Below are positions 8,687-15,649 of a stretch of DNA of 42,172 bases, piece by piece. Where the stretch lies: IMG/VR virus record IMGVR_UViG_3300042868_001307, positions 1-42,172 of that record. The stretch is one strand, 5' to 3'. The first letter of the stretch is position 1, and every line of letters begins with the position of its first letter. The position numbers and the translations under genes are program-made. Below the pieces are notes generated by a model. It was given only the letters and a program-made list of their open reading frames with translations, searched no databases and was not told where the DNA came from. Source of the DNA: a virus.

Positions 8687-8907
8687 TGACAGCAGCAGAT
8701 TGGGCTGGGCTTATTGTCTCAGTCGCAACAATAGTAATTAGTTTCGGTGCAGCAACTCGTTGGTTAGTTAAACATTACCTTGATGAGTTGAAGCCGAATG
8801 GGGGCAACAGTTTGAGGGACTCCGTGAACACCAACACCGAGAGGCTTAACCGAGTTGAACAAAGAGTTGACCAAATCTACGTCCTATTATGTGAGAGTAA
8901 GAAATAG
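8686..8907 (+). CDS. Small membrane protein with coiled coil (DUF2746-like)
   Basis: In this 73-aa protein, residues 5-28 form one transmembrane helix ([21 protein letters not shown]). A coiled-coil tail follows ([20 protein letters not shown]). This N-in single-TM arrangement is common in actinophage lysis cassettes. It starts the lysis block, so a holin-accessory or anchoring role is plausible but unproven. Confidence 0.65.
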   Translation: MTAADWAGLIVSVATIVISFGAATRWLVKHYLDELKPNGGNSLRDSVNTNTERLNRVEQRVDQIYVLLCESKK

Positions 8908-10126
8908 TTTAGCAGCCTGTTTTATTGCTTTTAATTTATTATTTTTAGTACCCGCATCTTATGCTCAAGATGGATTAACTGCAGAGGTTTATGATGTAGT
9001 AGGTCAGAACAATGCGCCAGTATTACCAGAGGGGGCAATCCCTGTCTTGGTTACACAAGTTGACAATGTTGACTTTAACTGGGGTGGTGGTCAGATTCTT
9101 GGCTCTGGATTATCAGAGGATGTAATCGTTAAGTTGACTGGAGACTTTACTCCTATATCAACTGGCACTACATACATAACAGCACCCGCAGATGATGGAG
9201 TAAAACTTTATCTTGATGGTGTTGAGTATATCAATGACTGGTATGACAAAGGTGGAGGCGGTTCAACCGCAGATGTACCAACCACAGAAGGCACACCTAT
9301 GGTCATTGAAATGTGGTACTACGAAAATGGTGGCGGAGCCAATGTAAAACTTATGTGGTTTACTGACAATGGATGGGAAGTAATTCCTGCATCTGCATTT
9401 GTAGAACCTATTGCTCCAAGTCCCACTCCAGAGCCTGAACCTGTAGAACCAGAACCTACTCCTGTGGAGCCTATTCCTGAACCTGTTGAGTCTGAACCTG
9501 TGGAACCTGAGCCTGTTGTGCCAGAGCCAACTCCTGTTGAGCCTGAACCAACTCCTGTTCCTGTTGAGCCAACTCCAGTTGTAGTGCCACAACCATCTCC
9601 TGAGCCTGTGACACCCCCAGTGTATATCCCAGAACCAGAGATAGTAGAGACACCGATAGAAGAACCAGAAACTCAACCATTACCTACTCCAGAACCTGAG
9701 CCAGAGCCAGAACTTGAGCCTGTCCCAGTTGAACCTGAGCCTACGCCAGAACCTATTGAACCAGAACCTATCCAACCTGAACCTCCTGTAGAAGAAACCG
9801 AAGAACCAATAGTACAGGCAGATGAGATTGATTTGGAAACATTGGAACCAGACACGCCAGTTGAATTATCTAATGGTGTAGTGGTTACAGCAGAAGTAGC
9901 AATAGCAATTCAATTATTAGAAGACCCAGCAGCATTGCTTCAAGAATTATTCACAGACCCAGCAGCAGCCTTTGCTGCACTTGGTTCAGTAGGGGCGGAT
10001 ATGACTGAAGAAGAGCGAGAAGAATCTGAAAAGGTAATCATCGCAGCAGTCATTGCAGGAAACATAGCCACAACCGCATCTATCTCAGCAGCATCAGCAG
10101 GTGCTGTAACCAGGAGGAAACCATAA
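8891..10126 (+). CDS. Secreted PA14-like protein with Pro-Glu stalk
   Basis: It encodes 411 aa from GTG; an in-frame TTG at 8855 would add 12 residues. GTG is preferred because it gives a clean signal peptide ([19 protein letters not shown], cleavage after ASYA). Residues 30-155 look like a PA14 sugar-binding domain ([14 protein letters not shown], then [16 protein letters not shown]). About 130 residues of PEP/EPV/TPVE repeats follow as an extended rod. The C-terminus has an Ala-rich hydrophobic helix ([14 protein letters not shown]). It may act in the cell envelope during lysis or surface binding. It overlaps the upstream gene by 17 nt. Confidence 0.65.
   Translation: MRVRNSLAACFIAFNLLFLVPASYAQDGLTAEVYDVVGQNNAPVLPEGAIPVLVTQVDNVDFNWGGGQILGSGLSEDVIVKLTGDFTPISTGTTYITAPADDGVKLYLDGVEYINDWYDKGGGGSTADVPTTEGTPMVIEMWYYENGGGANVKLMWFTDNGWEVIPASAFVEPIAPSPTPEPEPVEPEPTPVEPIPEPVESEPVEPEPVVPEPTPVEPEPTPVPVEPTPVVVPQPSPEPVTPPVYIPEPEIVETPIEEPETQPLPTPEPEPEPELEPVPVEPEPTPEPIEPEPIQPEPPVEETEEPIVQADEIDLETLEPDTPVELSNGVVVTAEVAIAIQLLEDPAALLQELFTDPAAAFAALGSVGADMTEEEREESEKVIIAAVIAGNIATTASISAASAGAVTRRKP
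9421..9800 (+). repeat. Coding Pro/Glu repeat tract
   Basis: Imperfect units such as EPEPVEPEP and TPVEP, with varied Pro codons (CCT/CCA/CCC), form the rod of the PA14-like protein. This tract generates long spurious reading frames on the opposite strand. Confidence 0.85.
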
Positions 10127-10299
10127 TGAAGAAGTTCTTTTCAGATATTGCCAACCAACTCTGGACACTACTAGGAATGTTTATTGCCTGGGTAGTTCTT
10201 GAGGGGTCAGCCAAGACGGTGGTTGGTTATGCAATAGGTATCTCTCTAATTGTATGGAGCGTTACCTTCCCTCTAAGAAACCCGAAGGACGAAGAATGA
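10126..10299 (+). CDS. Small membrane protein, holin candidate
   Basis: This 57-aa protein has an AGGAGG-type SD (CAGGAGGAAACC) upstream, with the start overlapping the previous stop. Two hydrophobic helices (about residues 12-26, LWTLLGMFIAWVVLE, and 31-48, TVVGYAIGISLIVW) are joined by a short turn. The tail is charged (RNPKDEE). Size and topology fit a class II holin. It is directly upstream of another small membrane protein and the endolysin. Confidence 0.7.
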   Translation: MKKFFSDIANQLWTLLGMFIAWVVLEGSAKTVVGYAIGISLIVWSVTFPLRNPKDEE

Positions 10300-10538
10300 A
10301 AACACTTAAGCAAGTAATGATGAGAATTTTTGCTGTAATTGCAGCAGAGTCTCTTGGAGTAATTGGTGCTGGCTCATTAGTTGGTATTGAAGTATGGCAA
10401 GCAGCAACACTAGCAGGTGCACTAGGTGCAGCACGTGTACTTGAGGCTCTAGCCCGTTTCTATCTAGCAGACGGAAGCCTGACAGCAGAAGAAATCAACG
10501 AAGCCTTTGCTAAGGTAGATAAGAAAGCGAGTGCATAA
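10296..10538 (+). CDS. Holin-like membrane protein
   Basis: It encodes 80 aa. The ATG at 10296 overlaps the previous TGA (ATGA). An in-frame ATG at 10254 lies inside the previous gene and is disfavoured. Two weakly hydrophobic Ala/Gly-rich helices (residues 10-32 and 34-52) are followed by an acidic/basic tail (SLTAEEINEAFAKVDKK). It is coupled to the endolysin (stop/ATG overlap), as holins are. It cannot be told from the neighbouring candidate by sequence alone. Confidence 0.65.
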   Translation: MKTLKQVMMRIFAVIAAESLGVIGAGSLVGIEVWQAATLAGALGAARVLEALARFYLADGSLTAEEINEAFAKVDKKASA

Positions 10539-11050
10539 TGGGACAAAGAGCAGACTTTATTGCAGTAGCACAAGGTGAACTTGGTGTTATTGAAGGTCCT
10601 AAAGATAACGAAACAAAGTACGGCGCATTTACAAAGGCTAACTTTCAGCCTTGGTGCGGTTCATTTGTGAACTGGTGTGCCAATGAAGTTGGATTAAAGA
10701 TTCCTAACTGTGTGTATACACCAGGAGGGGCATCAGTATTTATGAAGAAGAACCAATGGGAAAAGGCAAGTGATACAGCACAACCACTGCCAGGAGACAT
10801 AGTGTTCTTTGACTTTCCTAACGATGGAGTTGACCGCATTTCCCACATTGGGATTGTTGTCAAAGACAACGGAGATGGAACAGTCACCTGTATTGAAGGC
10901 AACACTGCCCCAGATAAGAAGGGTGACCAGCGCAACGGAGGGCAAGTATGCCTAAAGGTGCGTGCGTTTAAGAAGAAGAATGGCTCCAAACTACGCAAGT
11001 CACAAGCAGTGACTATCGTTGGTTTTGGTAAGCCAGTATTCAAATCATAA
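10538..11050 (+). CDS. Endolysin, CHAP-type peptidase/amidase
   Basis: This 170-aa single-domain CHAP enzyme cleaves peptidoglycan peptide bonds. The catalytic Cys40 lies in PWCGSFVNW, His103 in RISHIGIV, and Glu120/Asn122 in IEGNT. GDIVFFDF (86-93) is the conserved core strand. There is no signal peptide, so export would rely on a holin. No separate wall-binding domain is present, only a basic C-terminus (KKKNGSKLRKS). It sits between two holin-like genes. A second muralytic enzyme is encoded far away on the minus strand (18695-19111). Confidence 0.88.
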   Translation: MGQRADFIAVAQGELGVIEGPKDNETKYGAFTKANFQPWCGSFVNWCANEVGLKIPNCVYTPGGASVFMKKNQWEKASDTAQPLPGDIVFFDFPNDGVDRISHIGIVVKDNGDGTVTCIEGNTAPDKKGDQRNGGQVCLKVRAFKKKNGSKLRKSQAVTIVGFGKPVFKS

Positions 11051-11060
11051 GGAGAAAAAA

Positions 11061-11249
11061 ATGAAGGCAAAACTAATCGCAATCGCTAGCACTTATTTTC
11101 GTGCAGCATTCGCAGCAGTGACAGCACTATACCTTGCAGGAGAGACAGACCCAAAGGCTCTGGCTTCAGCATTTGTAGCAGCAATCGCTGGTCCAGTACT
11201 TAAGGCTCTTGACACCAATAGCCCTGAGTTCGGACGTGGAAGTAAGTAA
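11061..11249 (+). CDS. Small membrane-associated protein
   Basis: This 62-aa protein has a strong AAGGAG SD 7-8 nt upstream of ATG. It has one or two Ala-rich hydrophobic segments (about residues 4-23 and 30-46) and a polar tail (TNSPEFGRGSK). It is the last gene of the lysis cassette, just before two terminators. It could be another holin or antiholin. Confidence 0.6.
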   Translation: MKAKLIAIASTYFRAAFAAVTALYLAGETDPKALASAFVAAIAGPVLKALDTNSPEFGRGSK

Positions 11250-11267
11250 CCTAGAGTACCGATTAAA

Positions 11268-11286
11268 CGCCTTCTGAGGCGCTTTT
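11268..11286 (+). terminator. Hairpin with short U-tract
   Basis: CGCCT, TCTG and AGGCG are followed by CTTTT. The 5-bp stem is modest. It is the first of two tandem hairpins closing the late transcription unit. Confidence 0.6.
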
Positions 11287-11296
11287 AAGACACTTA

Positions 11297-11338
11297 GACC
11301 CCTGTTTGTAGGCAATCCCTACAGATGGGGGTCTTTTT
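11297..11338. terminator. Strong terminator at convergent gene ends
   Basis: GACCCC pairs with GGGGTC and is followed by TTTTT. An inner stem, TGTAGG/CCTACA, extends it. It lies just before the 3' end of the minus-strand methyltransferase gene, so it separates convergent transcription units. Confidence 0.85.
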
Positions 11339-11339
11339 G

Positions 11340-11900
11340 TCATTTCTTCTGGAGCCAGACTTGGTAATCCTTGGACAATAATTCATACTCGCCAGTATAT
11401 TTGGCAAGGAAATCATCTATCGCTGGCTTAGGTGTTGTGTGTGGAGGTAGGTCTTCTCCCCATCTGTAATCATCAAAGGCTAAGATTCCATTGGGCTTAA
11501 GGATTGACCAACAAGCCTCAGCATCTTCTGCCACAACCTTGGCTGTGTGGTCTCCGTCTATGTAGATGAAGTCGTAGGAATCCCTGAGGTTAGGTAAAGC
11601 GTACTCAGACTTAGAACAGATAGATAACAAATTGTTATACTTTTCTGTGCGCTGGTTGTAGTAAGCCTGAACACCTGAGAATGAAATGAGTTTATGTTCA
11701 CGCTCATCTGAGCCTTCCCAAGTATCTATATCTGTAAGGGTAGATGATGGGTCGGTTAGAATATTATCAAGTAACCAGACAGAAGCATCACCTGTGTATG
11801 CACCAATCTGTAGGAACTTTAAGTTAGGTTGACCAGCCAGTTGGGTTAGATGATTCTCAAAATTGTACTGTTGACCTGCAAACCAATTAGGAAATGTCAT
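11340..11900 (-). CDS. SAM-dependent methyltransferase (Methyltransf_24-like)
   Basis: This 186-aa class I Rossmann methyltransferase has motif I LQIGAYTGDAS (30-40), acidic D59 after beta-2, and YIDGDHTAKVVAEDAE (113-128), which is characteristic of the Methyltransf_24/CmcI-like group. ILKPNGILAFDDY (133-145) follows. That group usually modifies sugars or small molecules, not DNA, and no DNA-methylase NPPY motif is present. The start overlaps the upstream gene (ATGA). The pair is the only leftward unit between the lysis and replication blocks. The substrate is unknown. Confidence 0.75.
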   Translation of the reverse strand: MTFPNWFAGQQYNFENHLTQLAGQPNLKFLQIGAYTGDASVWLLDNILTDPSSTLTDIDTWEGSDEREHKLISFSGVQAYYNQRTEKYNNLLSICSKSEYALPNLRDSYDFIYIDGDHTAKVVAEDAEACWSILKPNGILAFDDYRWGEDLPPHTTPKPAIDDFLAKYTGEYELLSKDYQVWLQKK

Positions 11901-12352
11901 TCTGTTATCACCGCATTCAGTAGGTAAGGTTCAAGTGCAGAGTAGTTTGCATCCACAACTAGGTCACGTTCCTGCGTATCTCCGCGTATGTGCCAGCGTG
12001 GTATCAAGTGAGCCAAGTCCTTGACTGGGATGATGGCTGAGTTGTCAGAGAAGCGGAATAGAATCCTGTGGAAAACTCCAAAGCCCTCTGTGTGTGGTGG
12101 AGCAATCATTAACTTCTGTAGTTTCTGAAATGGAAAGACTGCACCATTGGCTATCTCTGAGCGTAACCACTTGACCTCTAGGTCGCCAATGTAATTCTCC
12201 CTGCCGTTACCCCAGTCGTGGTTGATGTGGTAGTCGGAGAAGTAGAATCTTGGAGTTGAGTATAATTTCCACTCAGGTTTGATTTGTCTCAGGGCAGACT
12301 CAGTTGCCCGTTCTCTGTCGCCATCACCTGCGACTTGCCGAATAGGTTCCAA
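11897..12352 (-). CDS. Hypothetical protein, possible PD-(D/E)XK nuclease
   Basis: This 151-aa protein has a TTG start, chosen because GACAGGAG lies at the right distance upstream and no in-frame ATG exists there. E18 in an N-terminal helix, the core GDLEVK (E59, K61) with candidate acidic residues D40/D46/D57, and the following PFQKLQKL helix resemble a PD-(D/E)XK fold. The C-terminal half (IIPVKDLAHLIPRWHIRGD) could be a specificity region. It is coupled to the methyltransferase. Nuclease activity is inference; I do not recognise the family. Confidence 0.5.
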   Translation of the reverse strand: MEPIRQVAGDGDRERATESALRQIKPEWKLYSTPRFYFSDYHINHDWGNGRENYIGDLEVKWLRSEIANGAVFPFQKLQKLMIAPPHTEGFGVFHRILFRFSDNSAIIPVKDLAHLIPRWHIRGDTQERDLVVDANYSALEPYLLNAVITE

Positions 12353-12476
12353 TTTGCATTCTCCTGTCAGTCGTGTATAATTAATTATATAATAACATAA
12401 TTAATATATATAGGCGCTAAGGCGCCATATAATATATATAATAATTATATATTATATATATACATTCAACTGAATA
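12353..12476. other. AT-rich divergent intergenic region, possible origin/promoters
   Basis: It lies between divergent units and is almost pure A/T. It contains several TATAAT-like hexamers in both orientations. One GC island forms a hairpin (GGCGC, TAAG, GCGCC, about 12413-12426) flanked by alternating AT that can extend it. A perfect inverted repeat, ATTCA-AC-TGAAT, lies at 12464-12475. This suits bidirectional promoters with an operator, or an easily melted replication origin beside the replication genes. Confidence 0.55.
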
Positions 12477-12548
12477 TTAGATAGTTCTCTTGTGTTGAGT
12501 ACTCTCCTGTCCTCCACAGGAGGACTATCTAACATTATTAGACAGGAG
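12477..12548 (+). promoter_or_regulatory. Structured leader with loop complementary to the SD
   Basis: Arms 12477-12494 and 12515-12532 form an 18-bp helix with two G-U wobbles, which favours an RNA over a DNA structure. The apical loop carries CTCCTGTC (12504-12511), an exact 8-nt complement of the SD GACAGGAG at 12541-12548 for the next gene. A loop-SD pseudoknot would block translation. No U-tract follows, so it is not a terminator. Confidence 0.65.
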
Positions 12549-12553
12549 TAAAT

Positions 12554-12679
12554 ATGTTCAACAAAGAAATTAATGAATTAATTACTGAACTTACTGATGC
12601 AATCTATCTTCTGACAGAAAATATTGTTTCACTTAAAGAAGACATTGCTGAATTAACTTCGGAATTACTTGATGATTAA
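12554..12679 (+). CDS. 41-aa coiled-coil protein
   Basis: The whole protein is one acidic amphipathic helix with Leu/Ile heptads (INELITELTDAIYLLTENI, then LKEDIAELTSELL). It has a strong SD, GACAGGAG, 5 nt upstream, and lies directly behind the structured leader. It overlaps the next gene by 8 nt (ATGATTAA). It could be a small oligomerising regulator or a leader cistron whose translation controls the nuclease genes. Confidence 0.65.
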   Translation: MFNKEINELITELTDAIYLLTENIVSLKEDIAELTSELLDD

Positions 12680-12860
12680 ACTTGACTCATACGAATTACC
12701 AGCACACGTTTCATACTCAGCCTTCACTACATTTCTAACCTGCGGTTATCAGTATTACCTAGGTAGGTTACTTCAAGTACCTGAAGAACCTAGCATTTGG
12801 TCTGCAGGTGGACGAGCATTTCACTACGCAGCAGAATTGTATGACCTAGAAAATGAATGA
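12672..12860 (+). CDS. Cas4/RecB-like nuclease, N-terminal part
   Basis: This 62-aa protein contains the N-terminal signature of Cas4/AddB-like PD-(D/E)XK exonucleases: VSYSAFTTFLTCGYQYYL with C24 (first Fe-S cysteine) and GGRAFH (47-51). It ends at a TGA inside an ATGAATGA overlap with the next gene, which holds the rest of the enzyme in the +1 frame. It probably functions only together with that polypeptide. Alternatives are a frameshift or an assembly indel in a single gene. Confidence 0.75.
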   Translation: MIKLDSYELPAHVSYSAFTTFLTCGYQYYLGRLLQVPEEPSIWSAGGRAFHYAAELYDLENE

Positions 12861-13449
12861 ACTCTGGGAAAAGGCTTGGGCTAAAGAAACTGAAGGATTA
12901 GATTTAACTACTGCTCGCAGAGCAGGACGTGCTACTAAAGAAAATCCAAACAAAGAAGATGCTGTTTGGTGGAATACACAAGGTTCCAAGTGGGTAGATA
13001 ACTACATTGCTTGGCGCAAGAATAATCCTAACTGGAAAATCTGGACAACCCCACAAGGTGCACGTGCCATTGAGTTGGAGTTGAATCCAGTGATAGCGGG
13101 AGTTCCAGTTAAGATGTTCATTGATAGAATCTTTGAGGTTAACGGACAACTTGTGATTGTAGACCTCAAGACATCAGCACGTCGTCCTGCCTCTGACCTA
13201 CAACTTGGCTTCTACAAAGTGGGAGTTGAGATGATGTTGGGGGTAGAAGTCAATCTCGGAAACTACTGGATGTCTCGTGAATCTGGGACAGGAGAGATGA
13301 TTAACCTAAGTAGATATACCCAAGACACCCTTGAATATTTCGTGGATGGCTTTGATAAGGCTCGCAAGGCTGGTATATTTCTACCGAACCTACAATCGTG
13401 CAGTTACTGTGGACTCACAGAGCACTGCCAATTTACGAAGGATAAATAA
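12853..13449 (+). CDS. Cas4/RecB-like nuclease, catalytic C-terminal part
   Basis: In this 198-aa protein the catalytic residues are D91 (KMFIDRI), D104 and K106 (VIVDLKTS) and Q117 (DLQLGFY). The three remaining cluster cysteines are C183, C186 and C192 (CSYCGLTEHC). With C24 of the upstream protein they complete a 4Fe-4S set. The family resects DNA ends in recombination and replication. It lies beside a zinc protein, helicase and resolvase. The split between motif GRAFH and the catalytic core is unusual. Confidence 0.8.
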   Translation: MNELWEKAWAKETEGLDLTTARRAGRATKENPNKEDAVWWNTQGSKWVDNYIAWRKNNPNWKIWTTPQGARAIELELNPVIAGVPVKMFIDRIFEVNGQLVIVDLKTSARRPASDLQLGFYKVGVEMMLGVEVNLGNYWMSRESGTGEMINLSRYTQDTLEYFVDGFDKARKAGIFLPNLQSCSYCGLTEHCQFTKDK

Positions 13450-13847
13450 TGACAACAGAAAACTGGAAGTTACAAGTATCAGTTAAGTCACCTAATGGTG
13501 ATTTGATTAACGTCCGTGCTAATACTGCGGATGAACTAAGCGTTCTACTTGAGGGTCTAGCAGACTACTCAACACAGATTGCTGCAACATCTAAGGCGGT
13601 AGCAGCGGCATATACCGTACTCCCTTTATCAACTGGCGCTTCCACACAAGACACAACGCCAGCGCCATTCTCGTCAGCGCCCCAGGCGCCAACAGCATCA
13701 CCTACGGGTGGGTTGAGCAATCCAACTTGCGTGCACGGAGCACGAATCTTCCGCCAGGGAGTGAGCAAGACAACGGGGAAACCTTACGCATTCTGGGCGT
13801 GCCCAACACCACAGGGAACACCAGACCAATGCAAGCCAGCAAACTAG
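13449..13847 (+). CDS. Zinc-motif protein, possible ssDNA-binding accessory
   Basis: In this 132-aa protein, residues 1-55 are an alpha/beta region (WKLQVSVKSPNGDLINVRA). Residues 60-92 are a Pro/Thr/Ser linker. The C-terminus is a putative zinc ribbon: C94-x-H96, GKPYAFWAC118 and C128. The layout suggests nucleic-acid binding, and its place between the nuclease and helicase genes favours a replication/recombination partner. No OB-fold is evident. Confidence 0.55.
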   Translation: MTTENWKLQVSVKSPNGDLINVRANTADELSVLLEGLADYSTQIAATSKAVAAAYTVLPLSTGASTQDTTPAPFSSAPQAPTASPTGGLSNPTCVHGARIFRQGVSKTTGKPYAFWACPTPQGTPDQCKPAN

Positions 13848-13870
13848 TTCAACAAGAACTAGAATAAGAA

Positions 13871-13930
13871 TTGGTTGAGGGGTAGTTATTAGGGGAAGGT
13901 GATTACCCCTCTTCCAACTTAAGACAGGAG
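13871..13930 (+). promoter_or_regulatory. Leader hairpin and SD of the helicase gene
   Basis: TTGG-tt-GAGGGG (13871-13882) pairs with CCCCTC-tt-CCAA (13906-13917), giving 10 bp around a symmetric 2x2 internal loop. It is followed by GACAGGAG at 13923. It has no U-tract, so it is not a simple terminator. It is the second structured leader placed directly before a GACAGGAG signal. Confidence 0.5.
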
Positions 13931-13936
13931 ACGCAC

Positions 13937-14719
13937 GTGAAAACTTTAGTAAGAAGTATCGGAAGGTCAGACATAGGTGGAGAGCCTTTGCCCTCTGTCT
14001 TCAAAACATTTGATGCAAATAAAATTATATTTCGTAGAGCAGAAGTCTCTATGCTTGCAGGTGTACCAGGAGTAGGTAAGTCAACTCTTGCATTAGCGTT
14101 AGCATTAAAGATGAGAGTGCCTACTCTGTACATATCTGCAGATACCAATGCCCACACTATGGCTATGCGTATTGCTTCAATGATTTCAGGTAAGAATCAG
14201 ACAGATGTAGAACTACTAATGGCTAATGATGTTGGTTGGACTAAGGCTATTCTTGAGAAGAGTAACCACATTGTCTGGTCATTTGATTCAAGCCCTACAT
14301 TGCAGGATATTGACGAAGAAGTTCAAGCCTTTGAAGAACAATGGGGTTGTCCTCCTACTGCAATCTTTGTAGATAACCTAATGGATATTGCCACAGATGG
14401 TGGCGAAGAGTTCGCATCTATGCGTGCAATTATGAAGGAGTTAAAGTATCTTGCTCGTGCAACTAACGCTGCTATTATTATTCTTCATCATACTTCTGAG
14501 GGTGTTATGGGTAATCCTTGCCAACCCCGTTCTGCACTTCAAGGTAAGGTGGCACAACTACCTGCTCTCATTTGTACTCTGGGTGTTGTTGGTACTTCTA
14601 TGGCTGTTGCTCCTGTCAAGAATAGATACGGGCGTGCCGATGCCAATGCAAACCTAACTTGTTGGCTATCATTTAACCCTGAGTATATGTATATGGAAGA
14701 CATACCAGAGAATGGATAA
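13937..14719 (+). CDS. RecA-fold ATPase, DnaB/RepA-like helicase
   Basis: This 260-aa protein has a GTG start after GACAGGAG. Walker A is AGVPGVGKST (41-50), Walker B is AIFVDNLMD (142-150), and a sensor-like IIILHHTSEG follows, with RSALQGKVAQLP as the DnaB/RepA-type downstream loop. It lacks a DnaB N-terminal primase-binding domain, so it is a minimal single-domain helicase/loader. It lies upstream of the resolvase and primase. A recombination ATPase is the alternative. Confidence 0.82.
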   Translation: MKTLVRSIGRSDIGGEPLPSVFKTFDANKIIFRRAEVSMLAGVPGVGKSTLALALALKMRVPTLYISADTNAHTMAMRIASMISGKNQTDVELLMANDVGWTKAILEKSNHIVWSFDSSPTLQDIDEEVQAFEEQWGCPPTAIFVDNLMDIATDGGEEFASMRAIMKELKYLARATNAAIIILHHTSEGVMGNPCQPRSALQGKVAQLPALICTLGVVGTSMAVAPVKNRYGRADANANLTCWLSFNPEYMYMEDIPENG

Positions 14720-14722
14720 GAA

Positions 14723-14920
14723 ATGATAAGAGAAGAAGAAGACGATATGACGCAAGAGATGCGTGCATTTGTCCTACTTGAAATGAAACAAGAGACTGCT
14801 AAGTTGATTCAAAAGATTGAGTCAGCAAAGGTACCAGTTACTGATGAGTGGACTGAAGGCGTTAACGCTGGTTTAGGCTGGGCTGTTCGCATTCTAAGCA
14901 AGGACAAGAGTGCAACCTAG
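14723..14920 (+). CDS. Small hypothetical replication-region protein
   Basis: This 65-aa protein has an acidic start (MIREEEDD); an internal ATG at 14747 (MTQEM) is an alternative. It has a helical centre (MKQETAKLIQKIESAKV) and a short AGLGWAVRIL motif. It lies 3 nt behind the helicase gene, and its stop overlaps the next GTG. I do not recognise a family. Confidence 0.6.
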   Translation: MIREEEDDMTQEMRAFVLLEMKQETAKLIQKIESAKVPVTDEWTEGVNAGLGWAVRILSKDKSAT

Positions 14921-15285
14921 TGGCTAATCCTAATGGGCGCAAGGGCGCACAGTTTGAAACAGATGTAATGAAATGGCTCCGCAAGATGGGTGCTATGGCA
15001 GAGCGTCTGACTAAGGCTGGCGCAAAGGATGAAGGTGATATGGTTGTAATGATTGCAGGTCAGTCATACATCTTTGAACTTAAAAACCGTGCGACATTAT
15101 CTTTGCCAGAGTTTTGGCGAGAAGCAGAAGTAGAAGCAGTTAACTATGCTAAGGCTAGAGGAATTAAAGATGTTCCGTTGCACTATGTAATAGTTAAAAG
15201 AAGAAACTCTGGTATTGAAAACGCTTGGGTGATTCAAGATTTAAACCAATGGATGAAGGAGAAGACAGGAGATGTTAAAAATTGA
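14920..15285 (+). CDS. Holliday-junction-resolvase-like PD-(D/E)XK nuclease
   Basis: This 121-aa protein starts at GTG within a TAGTG overlap. E13 (GAQFETDV), D40 (DEGDMVV), and E53/K55 (YIFELKNR) form the Hjc/VRR-type catalytic set with the expected spacing. GRKGAQFE near the N-terminus is typical of archaeal-type resolvases. The size fits a homodimeric resolvase. It is probably used for debranching replication or packaging intermediates. It overlaps the primase gene by 14 nt. Confidence 0.75.
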   Translation: MANPNGRKGAQFETDVMKWLRKMGAMAERLTKAGAKDEGDMVVMIAGQSYIFELKNRATLSLPEFWREAEVEAVNYAKARGIKDVPLHYVIVKRRNSGIENAWVIQDLNQWMKEKTGDVKN

Positions 15286-15649
15286 CAATGACCTACCAAG
15301 TATCAGAGAAGTTCTTATCCACTACGGAGCAAGTGTACGACAAGGCAACGGGCAAGTTAATCTCAAGTGCCCTTTCCATTCCGACACGCACCAATCTGGA
15401 AGTGCGAATCTCAACGATAACATATTCATCTGCTTCGCCTGTGGAATGCAAGGTAACAGTTTACAAATTATCGCACAACGAGAAGGGGTAAACATCCGTG
15501 AAGCAAAGTCAATCGCAGAAGGATTTACTACGCAAGGCAACAACCAAGTACGCGGGAAACATCTTTCAGGCTCAAGATTACCTAGCAAGCAGGGGAATAC
15601 CAATAGAAGCAGCACGTCTGGCGCAATTAGGCGTAGTCGCGGAGCCTGA
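15272..15649 (+). CDS. DnaG-type primase zinc-binding protein
   Basis: This 125-aa protein carries a CHC2-type zinc finger, C33-P-F-H36 and C54-F-A-C57, followed by the LQIIAQREGVNIREAKSIAE helix that normally leads into the primase core. After about residue 80 the sequence turns Ser/Arg/Gly-rich and low-information because the same DNA encodes the next gene in another frame (152-nt overlap). It supplies template recognition for the TOPRIM protein encoded next. The GACAGGAG sequence directly abuts the ATG, unusually close. Confidence 0.75.
   Translation: MLKIDNDLPSIREVLIHYGASVRQGNGQVNLKCPFHSDTHQSGSANLNDNIFICFACGMQGNSLQIIAQREGVNIREAKSIAEGFTTQGNNQVRGKHLSGSRLPSKQGNTNRSSTSGAIRRSRGA

Noticed and set aside
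9263-9855. Opposite-strand frames across the Pro-Glu tract (Arg/Trp-rich, Gln-rich and Ser/Gly-rich)
   Set aside because: They mirror CCN/GAN repeats. The plus-strand frame has a signal peptide and a continuous domain structure.
10645-11082. 145-aa minus-strand frame opposite the endolysin
   Set aside because: The plus strand carries a complete CHAP domain with catalytic residues; the opposite frame has no recognisable features.
12495-12532. Minus-strand SD (GACAGGAG) suggesting another leftward gene
   Set aside because: No start codon with a sustained reading frame follows on the minus strand. The sequence is better explained as the hairpin loop complementary to the plus-strand SD.
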